Positions 1 to 6,758 of a stretch of 8,025 bases of DNA are shown here, piece by piece (within the stretch, counting starts at the first letter, position 1; each line of letters opens with the position of its first letter). The DNA is from Kordiimonadaceae bacterium (GTDB taxonomy: Bacteria; Pseudomonadota; Alphaproteobacteria; Sphingomonadales; Kordiimonadaceae): positions 1-8,025 of the forward strand of contig JAESTR010000018.1 in NCBI GenBank assembly GCA_016763495.1. The letters run 5' to 3'. The position numbers were made by a program, and so were the translations under genes. The notes beneath the pieces are model-generated. The model worked only from the letters and a program-made list of their open reading frames with translations, ran no database searches and was not told the origin of the DNA.

Positions 1-1
1 G

Positions 2-250
2 CAGGAATTAAAAGCTGCGGGCCTGCTTGATAGTGTGAATGTAGCGCTTGATAAAATGGGCGGTATACCAATGCCGGGTGAACCGGTTGAAGATGATGAA
101 GGTGACGCTCAGATTGATTTGGAAGAAGCCATTGCAGAATCTGAGCGCAACACAACAGATGAATTAGTGGCTGAAGCCTCCGAATTAGGTGAGGATGACA
201 CCATAGAGATAAAGACCGATATTGAAGAAACAATAGACAAAGCAGAGTAG
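2..250 (+). CDS. scpB: Segregation and condensation protein B, 3' end only
   Basis: This is the C-terminal part of a gene that begins before the window; the reading frame is open from base 2 and ends at TAG 248-250. The visible protein starts QELKAAGLLD, which matches the last segment of the second winged-helix domain of ScpB, where a 'L(R/K)AAGLLD' stretch is usual. After it comes a long acidic tail of about 60 residues rich in Asp and Glu, a low-complexity extension of a kind I would expect to vary between species. ScpB binds ScpA and the SMC ATPase in the cytoplasmic condensin complex that compacts and separates chromosomes. The call rests on this short conserved segment and on position: scpA-scpB directly upstream of tatA is a common alphaproteobacterial order. 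A GTG at 35 could be mistaken for a start, but the frame is open upstream of it and the homology begins there, so it is internal. Confidence 0.78.
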   Translation, partial: QELKAAGLLDSVNVALDKMGGIPMPGEPVEDDEGDAQIDLEEAIAESERNTTDELVAEASELGEDDTIEIKTDIEETIDKAE

Positions 251-313
251 CGCTTACTGATTAGCATGATACTGCTTTAAGGGGCTAAGGCCCACAGACG
301 GGAGAATAGTGAA

Positions 314-547
314 ATGATAGGTCCATGGCAGATTGCAATCATTGTATTGTTAGTTGTTGTATTTTTTGGCCGCGGTAAAATTTCTGGCTTGATGGGGGAC
401 GTTGGTAAAGGTATCACGAGTTTCCGCAAAGGCCTGAAAGAGGGCAATGAACCGGAAGTCGCACCGAAAGCAGTAGCTGACAATAATATTGTTGAGGGTG
501 AAAGCACACCTGTTGCTGAAGCCTCTAAAGAAAAGGCTGATAGCTAA
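314..547 (+). CDS. tatA: Sec-independent protein translocase subunit TatA
   Basis: This encodes a 77-residue protein with the standard TatA plan. A short N-terminal membrane helix (about residues 5-18, [12 protein letters not shown]) is followed by the FGRGKI hinge (18-23), then an amphipathic helix (about 24-43, with [17 protein letters not shown]), then a charged tail. Q6 near the start of the helix matches the polar residue usual in TatA. TatA oligomerises in the inner membrane and forms the pathway through which folded proteins with twin-arginine signal peptides cross. The ATG at 314 has a GGGAGAA ribosome binding site at 300-306. It lies 63 bases after scpB and 49 bases before tatB, so it probably heads the tatABC operon, either with its own promoter or by read-through from scpB; I see no convincing promoter in the gap. 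Length and motifs are normal for the family. Confidence 0.95.
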   Translation: MIGPWQIAIIVLLVVVFFGRGKISGLMGDVGKGITSFRKGLKEGNEPEVAPKAVADNNIVEGESTPVAEASKEKADS

Positions 548-596
548 GTCAGTCTCTTCTTCGTCTTTCCTTTCTGAATAAACTGGAGCGTCCGGC

Positions 597-1001
597 ATGT
601 TTGACATCGGTGCAATGGAACTTTTCCTTGTGGCGGTTATTGCCCTTGTTGTTGTTGGCCCAAAAGAGCTACCAAAACTGTTACGTACAGTTGGTGGCTT
701 GGTCCGCAAGGCAAGAGAGCTGACTGCTGAGTTTAAGGATGGCGTGGAATCGCTTGCAGCTGAAGCCGAGCAACATATTGATCCTTTTGATGATTTGAAA
801 AAGGAAGAAGGCCTAAAGCCCGGCATGAGCCCTGAAGATATCACGGATCATATTATGGCCAACCGTGAGAACGAGGCCAATAAAGTCGCCAATAAAGTCG
901 CTAGTGAAGGCACAAGCGAAAACGATGCGGCAGAGACCAAGCCTAAAGAGAAAGCTGATGCATCAGCCAGCAGTGACAAAAAGGGCGAGGCTGCGTCATG
1001 A
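597..1001 (+). CDS. tatB: Sec-independent protein translocase subunit TatB
   Basis: This encodes a 134-residue protein. The N-terminus [20 protein letters not shown] contains the single membrane helix with E8, the acidic residue characteristic of TatB. The [10 protein letters not shown] hinge follows (21-30), then an amphipathic helix with [19 protein letters not shown] (33-51). The remaining tail is charged, Ala/Glu/Lys-rich and probably disordered. TatB partners TatC one to one and receives twin-arginine signal peptides before TatA is recruited. The MFDIG start and the DPF(D)DLKKE segment after the helix separate it from TatA. The start ATG at 597 is preceded by CTGGAGCG at 583-590. The stop TGA (999-1001) overlaps the tatC start in an ATGA, which suggests coupled translation. 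A perfect 12-bp tandem duplication lies in the tail coding region and does not break the frame. Confidence 0.95.
   Translation: MFDIGAMELFLVAVIALVVVGPKELPKLLRTVGGLVRKARELTAEFKDGVESLAAEAEQHIDPFDDLKKEEGLKPGMSPEDITDHIMANRENEANKVANKVASEGTSENDAAETKPKEKADASASSDKKGEAAS
876..899 (+). repeat. 12-bp perfect tandem duplication in tatB
   Basis: The unit GCCAATAAAGTC occurs twice in direct succession (876-887 and 888-899), in frame, and encodes ANKV-ANKV in the variable tail of TatB. It looks like a local replication-slippage duplication in a region under weak constraint. Being a multiple of three, it keeps the frame. The next bases (GCT AGT) begin a partial third copy only at the first residue. Confidence 0.9.
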
Positions 1002-1876
1002 GCTCAAAAATGTTTCAAGAAGATGCGGAAAATGAAGCTGCCAAAGAAGTTGGTGCTGCCAAACCTGATATCATTGAAGACGATATCGATGCTAGCCAAG
1101 CACCGCTTCTTGATCATTTAAGTGAACTCCGTACAAGGCTGATCAAAGTTATTATCGGCATGATCATCGCTTTCGGTATTGCGCTTATATTCTCAGATCA
1201 AATTTTTAATATTCTTGCTCAGCCTTATGTAGATGCCCAAGCGGCTTCTGGCGGTGATCGCCGTATGATTTTCACAGCGCTAACTGAAGGCTTTTTTGTG
1301 AAGCTAAGAGTGGCGCTGTACGGGGCTTTTCTTGTGACTTTCCCGCTGATTGCTCTGCAAGTCTGGAAATTTGTTGCACCGGGACTTTACCGGAATGAAA
1401 AGCAGGCCTTTCTACCATTTCTCGTGGCGACGCCAGTGCTATTTACAATGGGTGCAAGCCTAGCGTACTTCCTGGTTATACCGTGGGCATGGCAGTTTCT
1501 GCTGAGTTTTGAGCAGGCAGCCTCTGGTGGCGCGATTGAAATTGCTGCCGAAGCAAAGGTTAGCGAATATCTATCACTTGTAATGCAGATGATCTTTGGT
1601 TTTGGTGTGGCTTTCTTGCTGCCAGTGGCGCTTACGCTTCTTGGTAGAGCAGGAATTGTAACAGCCAAAGGCCTGCGCGAAAAACGCCGCTATATGGTTG
1701 TTGGCACATTCGCTGTTGCAGCTATTTTAACACCACCAGACCCTTTAAGCCAAATCACGCTTGGCACTGCGATGCTGCTGCTATATGAAATCTCCATCCT
1801 TCTTATCTCTGCAACTGAAAAGAAAAAAGCAGCTGAAGAAAGTGATGACCAAGAGACTGATGACACTGACAGTTAA
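998..1876 (+). CDS. tatC: Sec-independent protein translocase subunit TatC
   Basis: This encodes a 292-residue polytopic inner-membrane protein, the twin-arginine signal peptide receptor. The conserved N-terminal cytosolic motif [15 protein letters not shown] (36-50) leads into six predicted membrane helices. The first periplasmic loop ends in [14 protein letters not shown], where E134 corresponds to the conserved Glu of the E. coli TatC signal-binding region (E103 there). Later family signatures include [18 protein letters not shown] and [10 protein letters not shown], and LLYEISILL in the last helix. Ahead of the conserved motif is an acidic extension of about 35 residues; E. coli TatC reaches the same motif within a few residues of its start. 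The C-terminal tail is also acidic ([12 protein letters not shown]). The ATG overlaps the tatB stop by four bases. The next start, M5, would shorten the protein only slightly; I kept the first because of the overlap. Confidence 0.96.
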   Translation: MSSKMFQEDAENEAAKEVGAAKPDIIEDDIDASQAPLLDHLSELRTRLIKVIIGMIIAFGIALIFSDQIFNILAQPYVDAQAASGGDRRMIFTALTEGFFVKLRVALYGAFLVTFPLIALQVWKFVAPGLYRNEKQAFLPFLVATPVLFTMGASLAYFLVIPWAWQFLLSFEQAASGGAIEIAAEAKVSEYLSLVMQMIFGFGVAFLLPVALTLLGRAGIVTAKGLREKRRYMVVGTFAVAAILTPPDPLSQITLGTAMLLLYEISILLISATEKKKAAEESDDQETDDTDS

Positions 1877-1923
1877 AGCTGCAGATTCAATTTTATTGCT
1901 GATACCGATTTAGGAACATCCAG

Positions 1924-3201
1924 ATGTTTGACTTGAAATTTATTCGCGAAAACCCTGAAGCTTTTGACGCGGGCATGAAACGCCGCGGTGAAGAGCCTCA
2001 GTCGGCGATAATTTTGGCACTGGATGTTGATCATAGGGCACTGGCAACAGAAGCGCAGACAGCGCAAGCGCGCCGGAATGAGGCATCTAAGCTAATTGGT
2101 AAAGCCAAAGCTCAAGGTAATGAAGACGAAGCCCAAGCGTTGATGGCTGAGGTTGCGGAACTGAAAAGTCGCCTCACGACTTTAGCGGATGATGAGCGCG
2201 AGTTAGGCGAAAAACTCAATACGCTCCTTATGAGCCTGCCGAACCTGATGCATGATGATGTGCCTGACGGCGCAGATGAAGATGATAACGAAGAAGTACG
2301 CACTTGGGGTGCTATTCCAAAATTTGATTTTGAGGTGAAAGAACATTTTGATCTGGGTGAAAGCCTTGGTTTGATGGACTTTGAGCGGGCAGCCAAACTT
2401 TCTGGCTCTCGCTTTGTGGTGCTGCGTGGTGGCCTTGCTCGGCTTGAGCGCGCCATTGGCCAATTTATGATCGACCTTCATACTTCGGAGCATGCGTATG
2501 AAGAAGTGTTTGCCCCTGCGATGGTACGCGACACGGCGCTGTACGGCACAGGGCAGTTGCCCAAATTTGGTGAAGATGCGTTTCAAACCAATACTGGCCA
2601 CTGGCTTATTCCAACGTCTGAAGTGACACTTACAAACTTGCATTCTGGTGAAATACTGGATGAAGCCACGCTACCTATCCGTTTTACGTCTCTCAGCCAG
2701 TGTTTTCGGGCTGAAGCCGGTTCTGCAGGCCGCGATACGCGCGGTATGATCCGCCAGCACCAGTTTGAAAAGGTGGAACTTGTTTCCATCACAACACCTG
2801 AGCAGTCTGACGAAGAACTTGAACGTAAAACTGCCTGTGCTGAAGAAGTACTTAGGCGCCTGCATCTGCCGTACCGCGTGGTAAAATTGTGCGCGGGTGA
2901 TATTGGGTTTGGCGCACGCCGGACATATGACATCGAAGTCTGGCTACCGGGGCAAGATCGCTTCCGGGAGATTTCAAGCTGCTCTGTAATGGGTGACTTT
3001 CAGGCGCGCCGTATGAAAATGCGCTGCCGACCAAAAGGCGAGAAGAAAACACGCTTTGTCCACACGCTCAATGGTTCTGGGTTGGCCGTAGGTCGCACAC
3101 TTGTAGCGATTATGGAGAATTATCAGCAGGCTGACGGCAGCGTCCGGGTGCCAGAAGTATTGCGCTCCTATATGGGCGGCGTTGATGTGATAGGGGCTTA
3201 G
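1924..3201 (+). CDS. serS: Seryl-tRNA synthetase
   Basis: This encodes a 425-residue class II aminoacyl-tRNA synthetase that charges tRNA-Ser (and tRNA-Sec where present) with serine in the cytosol. The N-terminus [22 protein letters not shown] is the usual SerRS start. A long-armed coiled coil that grips the tRNA variable arm follows, at about residues 30-105. The catalytic core shows the TSE serine-binding motif at 231-233. Motif 2, [14 protein letters not shown], is at 261-274 and continues with [10 protein letters not shown]. Motif 3, in [10 protein letters not shown], is at 383-392, with the arginine that binds ATP at 391. Length and motifs are complete and normal. The ATG at 1924 has AGGA at 1911-1914, a slightly weak and distant ribosome binding site. 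It lies 47 bases after tatC and three before surE, so it is probably cotranscribed with them. Confidence 0.98.
   Translation: MFDLKFIRENPEAFDAGMKRRGEEPQSAIILALDVDHRALATEAQTAQARRNEASKLIGKAKAQGNEDEAQALMAEVAELKSRLTTLADDERELGEKLNTLLMSLPNLMHDDVPDGADEDDNEEVRTWGAIPKFDFEVKEHFDLGESLGLMDFERAAKLSGSRFVVLRGGLARLERAIGQFMIDLHTSEHAYEEVFAPAMVRDTALYGTGQLPKFGEDAFQTNTGHWLIPTSEVTLTNLHSGEILDEATLPIRFTSLSQCFRAEAGSAGRDTRGMIRQHQFEKVELVSITTPEQSDEELERKTACAEEVLRRLHLPYRVVKLCAGDIGFGARRTYDIEVWLPGQDRFREISSCSVMGDFQARRMKMRCRPKGEKKTRFVHTLNGSGLAVGRTLVAIMENYQQADGSVRVPEVLRSYMGGVDVIGA
3192..3196 (+). promoter_or_regulatory. Ribosome binding site of surE inside the serS 3' end
   Basis: The AGGGG at 3192-3196 lies in the last codons of serS, 8 bases before the GTG at 3205. 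It supports this non-ATG start for surE and suggests translational coupling with serS. Confidence 0.7.
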
Positions 3202-3204
3202 TCT

Positions 3205-3987
3205 GTGGCAGTTTCAACTCAGCGTATCCTTATCTCCAACGATGACGGCATTAATGCGCCGGGCATTGCTATTTTAGAACGTATTGCGCGCACGCTCAGC
3301 GATGATGTGTGGGTTGTTGCGCCCGAAGGCGAGCAATCTGGCGCGGGGCACTCTTTAACGCTGACCAAACCACTGCGTATTCGTAAGCTTGGTGATAAGC
3401 GTTGGTCTGTTTCTGGGACACCGACAGACTGTATTATGATGGCCGTTAACAAGATTATGACGGATAATCTACCAACGCTTATCCTTTCGGGCATCAACCG
3501 TGGCGGAAATTTAGCGGAAGACTTAACGTATTCCGGTACTGTTTCTGTAGCGATGGAAGGCACGCTCGTTGGTATCCCGTCTATTGCGCTTAGTCAGTGT
3601 ATTCGCCCAGAGCAAAAGACCAAGTGGGAAACTGCGGAAAAGTTCGCGCCTGACGTCATCAAAAGCCTGCTTGCTGAAGGTTGGCCCAAGAACGTGCTGA
3701 TGAATGTGAATTTCCCGGCCTTTGCAATTGAGGAAATCAAAGGCGTGCGGGTGACTGAACAAGGTCGCCGTGAGGCCGCTGGTGTGAATATTGATGAGCG
3801 TAAAGATCCGCGTGGTGCTACCTACTATTGGCTGGGGCTTGGGCGCGAAGTGGGTAACCCCGGGCATCACACAGACATTGGAACTGTGCGCGAAAAATGG
3901 ATTTCTGTGACACCTGTACAGTTGAATATGACGGATCATCCTACTGTAAAGCAGCTGTCAGACAAAATTGACCAAAGTTTTCTGTAG
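3205..3987 (+). CDS. surE: 5'/3'-nucleotidase SurE
   Basis: This encodes a 260-residue metal-dependent phosphatase of the SurE family, which removes phosphate from nucleoside 5'- and 3'-monophosphates in the cytosol and is linked to stationary-phase survival. The N-terminal ILISNDDGINAPGI (8-21) carries the metal-binding Asp pair D13/D14. EGEQSGAGHSLT (41-52) gives the conserved Ser loop. LSGINRGGN (94-102) gives the Asn metal ligand N98, and YSGTVSVAMEG (109-119) is the family signature near the dimer region. All expected active-site residues are present and length is normal. The start is GTG at 3205, three bases after the serS stop, chosen because the conserved strand begins only seven residues later and AGGGG is well placed upstream. 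In many proteobacteria pcm (L-isoaspartyl methyltransferase) follows or overlaps surE; here it does not. Confidence 0.97.
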   Translation: MAVSTQRILISNDDGINAPGIAILERIARTLSDDVWVVAPEGEQSGAGHSLTLTKPLRIRKLGDKRWSVSGTPTDCIMMAVNKIMTDNLPTLILSGINRGGNLAEDLTYSGTVSVAMEGTLVGIPSIALSQCIRPEQKTKWETAEKFAPDVIKSLLAEGWPKNVLMNVNFPAFAIEEIKGVRVTEQGRREAAGVNIDERKDPRGATYYWLGLGREVGNPGHHTDIGTVREKWISVTPVQLNMTDHPTVKQLSDKIDQSFL

Positions 3988-4040
3988 CTAACTTGATTTC
4001 TCTAGTGGCCAAAGTTTATGTAACGACCAGAGTTTTCTTC
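3970..4040 (+). repeat. Three degenerate copies of a 16-bp motif around the surE 3' end
   Basis: Three related stretches occur in the same orientation: GACCAAAGTTTTCTGT (3970-3985, inside the last surE codons), GGCCAAAGTTTATGTA (4007-4022) and GACCAGAGTTTTCTTC (4025-4040). Copies one and three agree at 14 of 16 positions. The first encodes the SurE C-terminus, so the others may be duplicated remnants of it or spaced binding sites. I know of no factor that binds this sequence. Confidence 0.45.
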
Positions 4041-4125
4041 ACCGAATTACCTGCTTTGGCTTTTAAATTCATTCCCCTTATTGCTCTTGCTAGTTGTTGC
4101 AGCTATTCTGCTCGTGATTACGGGT

Positions 4126-4137
4126 GGAGGAACAGTG
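4126..4137 (+). promoter_or_regulatory. Ribosome binding site and GTG start of the LysM/M23 gene
   Basis: GGAGG at 4126-4130 is followed after four bases by an in-frame GTG at 4135. This is the only strong Shine-Dalgarno sequence near the N-terminus. It yields a signal peptide with a lipobox (IVAC) at residues 24-27. The spacing is a little short. Confidence 0.6.
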
Positions 4138-5228
4138 CATTTAAGTGAACAGTATATTCAGGTGGCTTTTAAGCCAGTATTAGCTTTGATGGCTATGCTG
4201 GTTATAGTAGCGTGCGCGTTAGGCCCATCCTATGATCCCGGCGCGATCAAACCTGTTTATGAAATACGGAATGCGCCCATTCCTGTGCCCAATGTGCATT
4301 GGAATCCGCGCCGCAGCCAAACAGCTTATGCCGCCCAAAAGCACACTAAACGCCCAATTTTCAAACCAGTTGCCAAAGCAATTGTAAAGCCTGCACCTAC
4401 TGCGACGGCTTCTGTTGCGCGTGCCAAAGTAACTGTGCGTAAGGGCGATACGCTTTATGCGCTATCTCGCAGGCATAAGGTGCCTGTAAGGTCTCTGATT
4501 TCAGCCAACAGGTTACGTGCACCGTACAGCTTGGCTGTTGGGCAAAAGCTTACGATACCCACCAGCCAATATCATACGGTTAAAAAAGGAGATACTGGAT
4601 ACAGCATCAGCCGCCAGTACGGTGTGACAGTGTCCTCTTTGATGCGGGTGAACGGTATCCGTAAACCTTTCAGGTTATCTGTTGGTCAGCGACTTAATTT
4701 ACCCGGTGGGGCAAAAGCTGGGACAGCAACATATGCATCAAATACAACAACCAGCCGTTCTAAAAACAGTCCCGTATCCCGGAAACCAAGCGTAGGCCGT
4801 ACTGTTGCCATTCCAAGCCCTCCACCAAGAAGTAAGTCTGGCTTTATTTGGCCGGTGAAGGGGAAACTGGCATCACGTTTTGGTCCGCGAGAAGGCGGTT
4901 TGCATAATGATGGTATTAACATTCTCGCCAAGCCCGGCAGTCCGGTTAAGGCAGCGGATGCTGGTGTTGTTGTGTATGCGTCTAATGCGCTGGAAGGCTA
5001 CGGTAACCTGCTGCTGCTAAAACACTCAGGCGGCTGGGTGACAGCATACGCACATAACGAAAGGCTGCTGGTTCGCCCAGGGCAAAAATACAGCGGGGTC
5101 AAGTGGTTGCGCGTGTTGGTTCAACTGGTGGTGTAAAAGTATCACAGCTGCATTTTGAGATACGCAAAGGCCGCAAGGCCCTTGATCCACTCCGCCATCT
5201 AACTGGCCGTACCGCCAGTGGAGGCTAA
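4135..5228 (+). pseudogene. LysM/M23 (NlpD-like) lipoprotein, frameshifted near its C-terminus
   Basis: From GTG 4135 the protein has a lipoprotein signal peptide with lipobox IVAC (cysteine 27), then a Pro/Lys/Ala-rich linker. Two LysM peptidoglycan-binding domains follow, at about residues 98-142 (VRKGDTLYALSRRH) and 147-190 (VKKGDTGYSISRQY). After a second low-complexity linker, an M23/LytM domain begins at about residue 238 (FIWPVKGKLASRFGPREGG). The read frame ends at 5136 after a non-homologous tail (YSGVKWLRVLVQLVV). The rest of the M23 domain, starting IQRGQVVARVGSTGG and containing QLHFEIRKG, lies in the -1 frame and ends at TAA 5226-5228. Rejoined, the protein would be about 364 residues. 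In the M23 core, NDGINI stands where active enzymes have HxGxDI, and QLHF where they have HLHF. That points to a non-catalytic amidase activator of the NlpD/EnvC type at the outer membrane. The break may be a real mutation, a sequencing error or, less likely, recoding. Confidence 0.85.
5084..5088 (+). other. A5 run at the probable frameshift site
   Basis: The zero frame reads GGG CAA AAA TAC. Adding one A gives GGG CAA AAA ATA CAG CGG GGT, that is GQKIQRGQ, which restores the family sequence. A single-base loss from an A6 run is the simplest explanation; a lost G after the run (GQKVQRGQ) would fit equally well at the protein level. Confidence 0.75.
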
Positions 5229-5251
5229 GACTTCACTACAATGAAAATCGC

Positions 5252-6142
5252 CTAAAAGCTGACCTTCTTCCCAAGCGTGCCTGCCAAATTCATCACATAT
5301 TGCCACGCCGTTCTGCCAGAGCGGTTACCGCGTGTTTTGGACCAATTGAGCGCTTTTGGTTTCCAGTCAAAATCCGGCTCAAGGCCGAATTGGCTGATAT
5401 ATCCTTCAACGATACTCAGGTAATCTGCTTGGTTGCAGGCATGGAAGCCTAGCCATAAGCCGAACCTGTCTGATAAGGCGATGGTTTCGTCCATGGCTTC
5501 GTTGGGGTGGATACCAATGGCGCTTTCTTGCTCGGCCATTTCGCGCGGTAATAAGTGGCGGCGGTTTGATGTCGCATAGAAAATTACATTCTCTGGTCTG
5601 CCTTCTAATCCGCCCTCCAGCACAGACTTGAGCGCTTTAAAGTCTCTGTCTGGGCGACTGAAGGATAGGTCGTCGCAGTAAATCACAAATTGCCGGCTCT
5701 CAGTGCTTAAGCTCATAAGCAATTGGGGCAGGGCCACAATGTCTTCCCTGTGAATTTCTACCAGCACAGGCGCATCTGCGCCAAATTCCTCAAGCATGAG
5801 ATTGTGAACTGATTTCACCAATGTACTTTTACCCATGCCGCGCGCGCCCCACAGCAGTGCATTATTAGCGGAAACACCGCGCGCAAACATGCGACTGTTT
5901 TCAATCAATGTATCTTTAACGCGGTCAATGCCGCAGAGGAGTTTAATCGCAGGTGCCGCAACGCGGTCTACAGCACGCAGGGCAGCTGCCTTGGGCTCAA
6001 AAACAAAGGCATGTACGCCTGTGGGCACAGTCACGGTTTTACTTTGGCCTGCAGTTTTTGTAAGGGCAGCGGTGAGTGCCGTGATGGCGGTAACTAATGT
6101 GTCATTATCGCTTGTTTTATTGCTTGAATTGTCAGTTGGCAC
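5252..6142 (-). CDS. DUF815-family AAA+ ATPase
   Basis: This encodes a 296-residue predicted cytosolic P-loop ATPase. Walker A is GARGMGKST (99-107) and Walker B is FVIYCDD (152-158). A sensor-1-like segment is ATSNRRHLL (190-198), and LSDRFGLWLGF (223-233) contains the probable arginine finger. The pattern of 'NNALLWGARGMGKS', 'ATSNRRHL' and 'LSDRFGL' is that of the DUF815 family. These proteins are widespread in proteobacteria and, as far as I know, have no settled biochemical role; some are annotated simply as ATP-binding or AAA+ proteins. The N-terminal 40 residues are Thr/Ala-rich and unconserved. I chose GTG 6142 because AGAGG (6153-6149) lies six bases upstream; the frame stays open to a GTG at 6190, but that would add a basic segment without a good ribosome site. 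It faces the LysM/M23 gene and is divergent from yajC. Confidence 0.9.
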   Translation of the reverse strand: MPTDNSSNKTSDNDTLVTAITALTAALTKTAGQSKTVTVPTGVHAFVFEPKAAALRAVDRVAAPAIKLLCGIDRVKDTLIENSRMFARGVSANNALLWGARGMGKSTLVKSVHNLMLEEFGADAPVLVEIHREDIVALPQLLMSLSTESRQFVIYCDDLSFSRPDRDFKALKSVLEGGLEGRPENVIFYATSNRRHLLPREMAEQESAIGIHPNEAMDETIALSDRFGLWLGFHACNQADYLSIVEGYISQFGLEPDFDWKPKALNWSKTRGNRSGRTAWQYVMNLAGTLGKKVSF

Positions 6143-6148
6143 TTGCAA

Positions 6149-6156
6149 CCTCTTTC
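6149..6156 (-). promoter_or_regulatory. Ribosome binding site of the DUF815 gene
   Basis: Read on the minus strand, GAAAGAGG ends six bases before the GTG at 6142. It favours that start over the upstream in-frame GTG at 6190. Confidence 0.65.
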
Positions 6157-6241
6157 GCTGGTACTTATGTCTCAAACAAGCACATATCACGGGAATTAGT
6201 GTTAGGCGAGAGTGGGATTACGCAGTGGCTTCAGCCTGTTG

Positions 6242-6269
6242 TTGCATTTGAGCCGGATAAAGCTATAGT
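6242..6269 (+). promoter_or_regulatory. Candidate promoter of yajC-secD
   Basis: TTGCAT (6242-6247) and TATAGT (6264-6269) are separated by 16 bases in the divergent region upstream of yajC. The -10 box matches the consensus at five of six positions and the -35 box at three. It would give a leader of roughly 55 bases. This is a consensus match by eye only. I saw no comparably good promoter for the minus-strand gene in the same region. Confidence 0.35.
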
Positions 6270-6330
6270 CCCCGCGAGAATAAAGACATTTGGCAGTATA
6301 TTGAGCTGCTTATCGGAGAGGTTTTTTACA

Positions 6331-6753
6331 ATGTTTTCTTCACCTGTTTACGCGCAGGCTGCTGGTACATCAGCAGCGTCCGGCGGTTTGATTGATTTTC
6401 TGCCTATCGTCCTAATTGTTGTGGTTTTCTGGTTCATGATCTTGCGCCCACAAAATAAAAAGATGAAAGACCACCGTGCAATGGTGGCTAACGTTAGCCG
6501 CGGAGACACTGTTGTTACAGCAGGTGGCCTTATCGGCAAAATAACCAAAGTAAAAGACGACAATGAAGTAGAAGTTGATTTGGGTGACGGTGTTAAAGTA
6601 CGCGTTGTTGCCAGCACGTTGTCTGATGTTCGTAGCAAAAACGAGCCTAAGGCGACTGCTCCAAAGGCTGACAAAAAGCCTGGTAAAAAACCGGCTAAAA
6701 AGCCCGCTAAAAAACCAGCTAAAAAAGCTGACAACAAAGACGACAAAAAATAA
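6331..6753 (+). CDS. yajC: Sec translocon accessory subunit YajC
   Basis: This encodes a 140-residue protein with one membrane helix. A short Ala/Ser-rich N-terminus leads to the helix at about residues 21-38 (IDFLPIVLIVVVFWFMIL). The RPQNKKMKDHRAMV segment (39-52), the core YajC signature, follows. Next is a small beta-rich cytosolic domain with RGDTVVTAGGLIGKI (57-71) and VEVDLGDGVKVRVV (80-93). YajC associates with SecD and SecF, which help the SecYEG channel. The ATG at 6331 has GGAGAGG at 6315-6321. The frame stays open far upstream, but that part only overlaps the opposite-strand DUF815 gene. The last 35 or so residues form a Lys/Pro/Ala tail (KKPAKKPAKKPAKKA) that makes the protein longer than E. 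coli YajC, which is about 110 residues. The gene begins a yajC-secD unit; secF is expected past the window end. Confidence 0.95.
   Translation: MFSSPVYAQAAGTSAASGGLIDFLPIVLIVVVFWFMILRPQNKKMKDHRAMVANVSRGDTVVTAGGLIGKITKVKDDNEVEVDLGDGVKVRVVASTLSDVRSKNEPKATAPKADKKPGKKPAKKPAKKPAKKADNKDDKK
6673..6729 (+). repeat. 12-bp imperfect tandem repeat in the yajC tail
   Basis: Units of the form AAA AAR CCN GSY begin at 6673, 6685, 6697 and 6709, with a shortened unit at 6721-6729. They encode KKPG-KKPA-KKPA-KKPA-KKA. Third-codon differences (CCG, CCC, CCA) show the copies are not freshly duplicated, so the amino acid pattern itself may be kept by selection. Confidence 0.85.
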
Positions 6754-6758
6754 CGAAG

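Noticed and set aside
280..291. Small hairpin GGGC-TAAG-GCCC between scpB and tatA
   Set aside because: The stem is four base pairs with no U tract, too weak to call a terminator.
350..844. Long minus-strand open frame of 164 codons opposite tatA and tatB
   Set aside because: It is antisense to two clear tat genes, has a Ser/Arg-rich composition typical of shadow frames and shows no recognisable domain.
2203..2643. Minus-strand open frame opposite serS
   Set aside because: It lies wholly within serS, which has complete synthetase motifs, and it has no recognisable protein features.
4081..4134. TTG at 4081 as the start of the LysM/M23 gene, giving a second hydrophobic segment
   Set aside because: It lacks a ribosome binding site and would put two hydrophobic stretches before the lipobox; GTG 4135 with GGAGG gives a normal lipoprotein signal peptide.
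4189..4215. ATG at 4189 as the start of the LysM/M23 gene
   Set aside because: The lipobox cysteine would then be only about the ninth residue with no positively charged region before it, too short for a signal peptide.
5229..5251. Bidirectional terminator in the convergent gap between the LysM/M23 gene and the DUF815 gene
   Set aside because: The 23-base gap has no inverted repeat or T tract that I can see.
6180..6300. Possible tRNA or small RNA gene in the divergent region before yajC
   Set aside because: No acceptor stem, T-loop consensus or cloverleaf could be built; only a candidate promoter was supportable.
6097..6330. Upstream in-frame extension of yajC from position 6097
   Set aside because: It overlaps the start of the opposite-strand DUF815 gene and shows no YajC homology; the ATG at 6331 has a good ribosome site and a typical YajC N-terminus.
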